This document shows, one piece after another, positions 5,558 to 6,114 of a DNA stretch of 6,114 nucleotides. Numbering within the stretch: position 1 is the first letter of the stretch; every line of letters begins with the position of its first letter. A model generated the notes under the pieces. That model did not search any database and was not told the origin of the DNA. It saw nothing but the letters and a program-made list of their open reading frames with translations. This DNA comes from Chloroflexota bacterium (lineage in GTDB: Bacteria > Chloroflexota > Anaerolineae > Caldilineales > Caldilineaceae): positions 1 through 6,114 of the forward strand of contig QEUW01000448.1 of the NCBI GenBank assembly GCA_003577005.1, given 5' to 3'. Both the position numbers and the translations under genes were made by a program.

Positions 5558-6114
5558 CTACTTCGCTTCCGTCTTGATCCACGGGTCAAGCGCATCGCGC
5601 AACCCGTCGCCCAACAGGTAGATCGACAGGGTGGTGATAAAAATAAAGAAACCCGGCGCCAGCACCAGCCAGGGCGCATCGGTAAAGTTGCCCAGCGACC
5701 CCTGCATCATGTTGCCCCAACTGGCGTGGGGCGGGCCGATACCGACGCCCAGATAGCTCAACCCCGCTTCGGCAATGATGGCGCCGGCAATGTTGAAGAT
5801 GGCCGAAACGATGATGATCGACGAAACATTGGGCAAGATGTGCTTGAACATGACGCGCCAGGGTGAACTGCCGATGGCGCGGCTGGCGATGATATATTCC
5901 CGCTCGCGCACCGAGAAGATCTGGCCGCGCACCAGGCGCGAGAGCCCCATCCACCCAAAGATACCAATGAGAAAGGCCAGTCCCTCTGGCCCCGGCGAAA
6001 AGATGCGCGAGAGGATGATGAGCAAAAAGAGCAAGGGGATGCTGCCCAGCGTCAGAATAATCGCGTTGATAATATCATCGATCCACGTCGTGGCATAATA
6101 ACCGCTGATCAGCC
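5558..6114 (-). CDS. ABC transporter permease, DppC/OppC type (peptide/nickel family), N-terminus outside window
   Basis: An inner-membrane permease subunit of a dipeptide/oligopeptide/nickel-type ABC importer, which works with a second permease, ATPases and a substrate-binding lipoprotein. The visible C-terminal 184 residues open with LISGYYATTWIDD, the conserved loop-helix after the first periplasmic region. The EAA loop that contacts the ATPase is encoded at 5828-5899 (EYIIASRAIG ... HILPN). The DppC-type segment LSYLGVGIGPPHASWGNMM and the C-terminal GDGLRDALDPW signature follow. At least four hydrophobic segments are visible. The frame is open to the right edge, so the TTG at 6034 is an internal Leu codon, and about 100 N-terminal residues are missing compared with the usual 280-300. 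It appears to be the last gene of a leftward operon. The substrate cannot be assigned from the permease alone. Confidence 0.93.
   Translation of the reverse strand, partial: LISGYYATTWIDDIINAIILTLGSIPLLFLLIILSRIFSPGPEGLAFLIGIFGWMGLSRLVRGQIFSVREREYIIASRAIGSSPWRVMFKHILPNVSSIIIVSAIFNIAGAIIAEAGLSYLGVGIGPPHASWGNMMQGSLGNFTDAPWLVLAPGFFIFITTLSIYLLGDGLRDALDPWIKTEAK

Noticed and set aside
5423..5866. 147-codon plus-strand open frame across the permease/GNAT gap
   Set aside because: Most of it is antisense to the permease EAA loop and C-terminus, which are strongly conserved. The product is Gln/Arg/Asp-rich without motifs.

Overview
This 6.1-kb window is GC-rich with AT-richer patches. It looks like chromosomal DNA from a Chloroflexota bacterium, most likely of the Caldilineae/Anaerolineae type. 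That placement is inferred from a secreted protease with a Pro/Thr-rich linker after its signal segment and C-terminal beta-sandwich modules that open with a 'YLP/YVP...N' signature, plus a Dpp/Opp-type permease. No rRNA or taxonomic marker gene is present to confirm it.

Layout. Positions 1-613 (+) hold the C-terminal three quarters of an arylamine N-acetyltransferase, with all three catalytic residues visible. A clear intrinsic terminator follows. Positions 779-1309 (+) encode a small lipoprotein resembling the C-terminal domain of PrcB, a protease-complex subunit. After 141 bp without an obvious terminator, 1451-4897 (+) encodes a 1148-residue exported subtilisin-like (S8) protease. It has an I9-like prodomain, a catalytic core, a jelly-roll domain and four tandem C-terminal modules of about 108 residues. 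Positions 4971-5456 (-) encode a GNAT acetyltransferase that converges on the protease gene; a perfect 23-bp inverted repeat fills the gap. Positions 5558-6114 (-) hold the C-terminal part of an ABC peptide-transporter permease (DppC/OppC type), separated from the GNAT gene by a perfect 17-bp inverted repeat.

How the genes may work together. The most interesting unit is the lipoprotein/protease pair. In Treponema denticola the lipoprotein PrcB is encoded with, and stabilises, the S8 protease dentilisin (PrtP). A PrcB-like lipoprotein directly upstream of an exported S8 protease suggests an analogous surface protease complex here. The protease is unusual in having Glu where subtilases normally have the catalytic Asp. 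The peptide permease at the right edge could import products of extracellular proteolysis, but it is on the other strand behind another gene, so that link is speculative. No tRNA, rRNA, CRISPR array, transposase or integrase is visible, and no gene-free stretch exceeds 300 bases.
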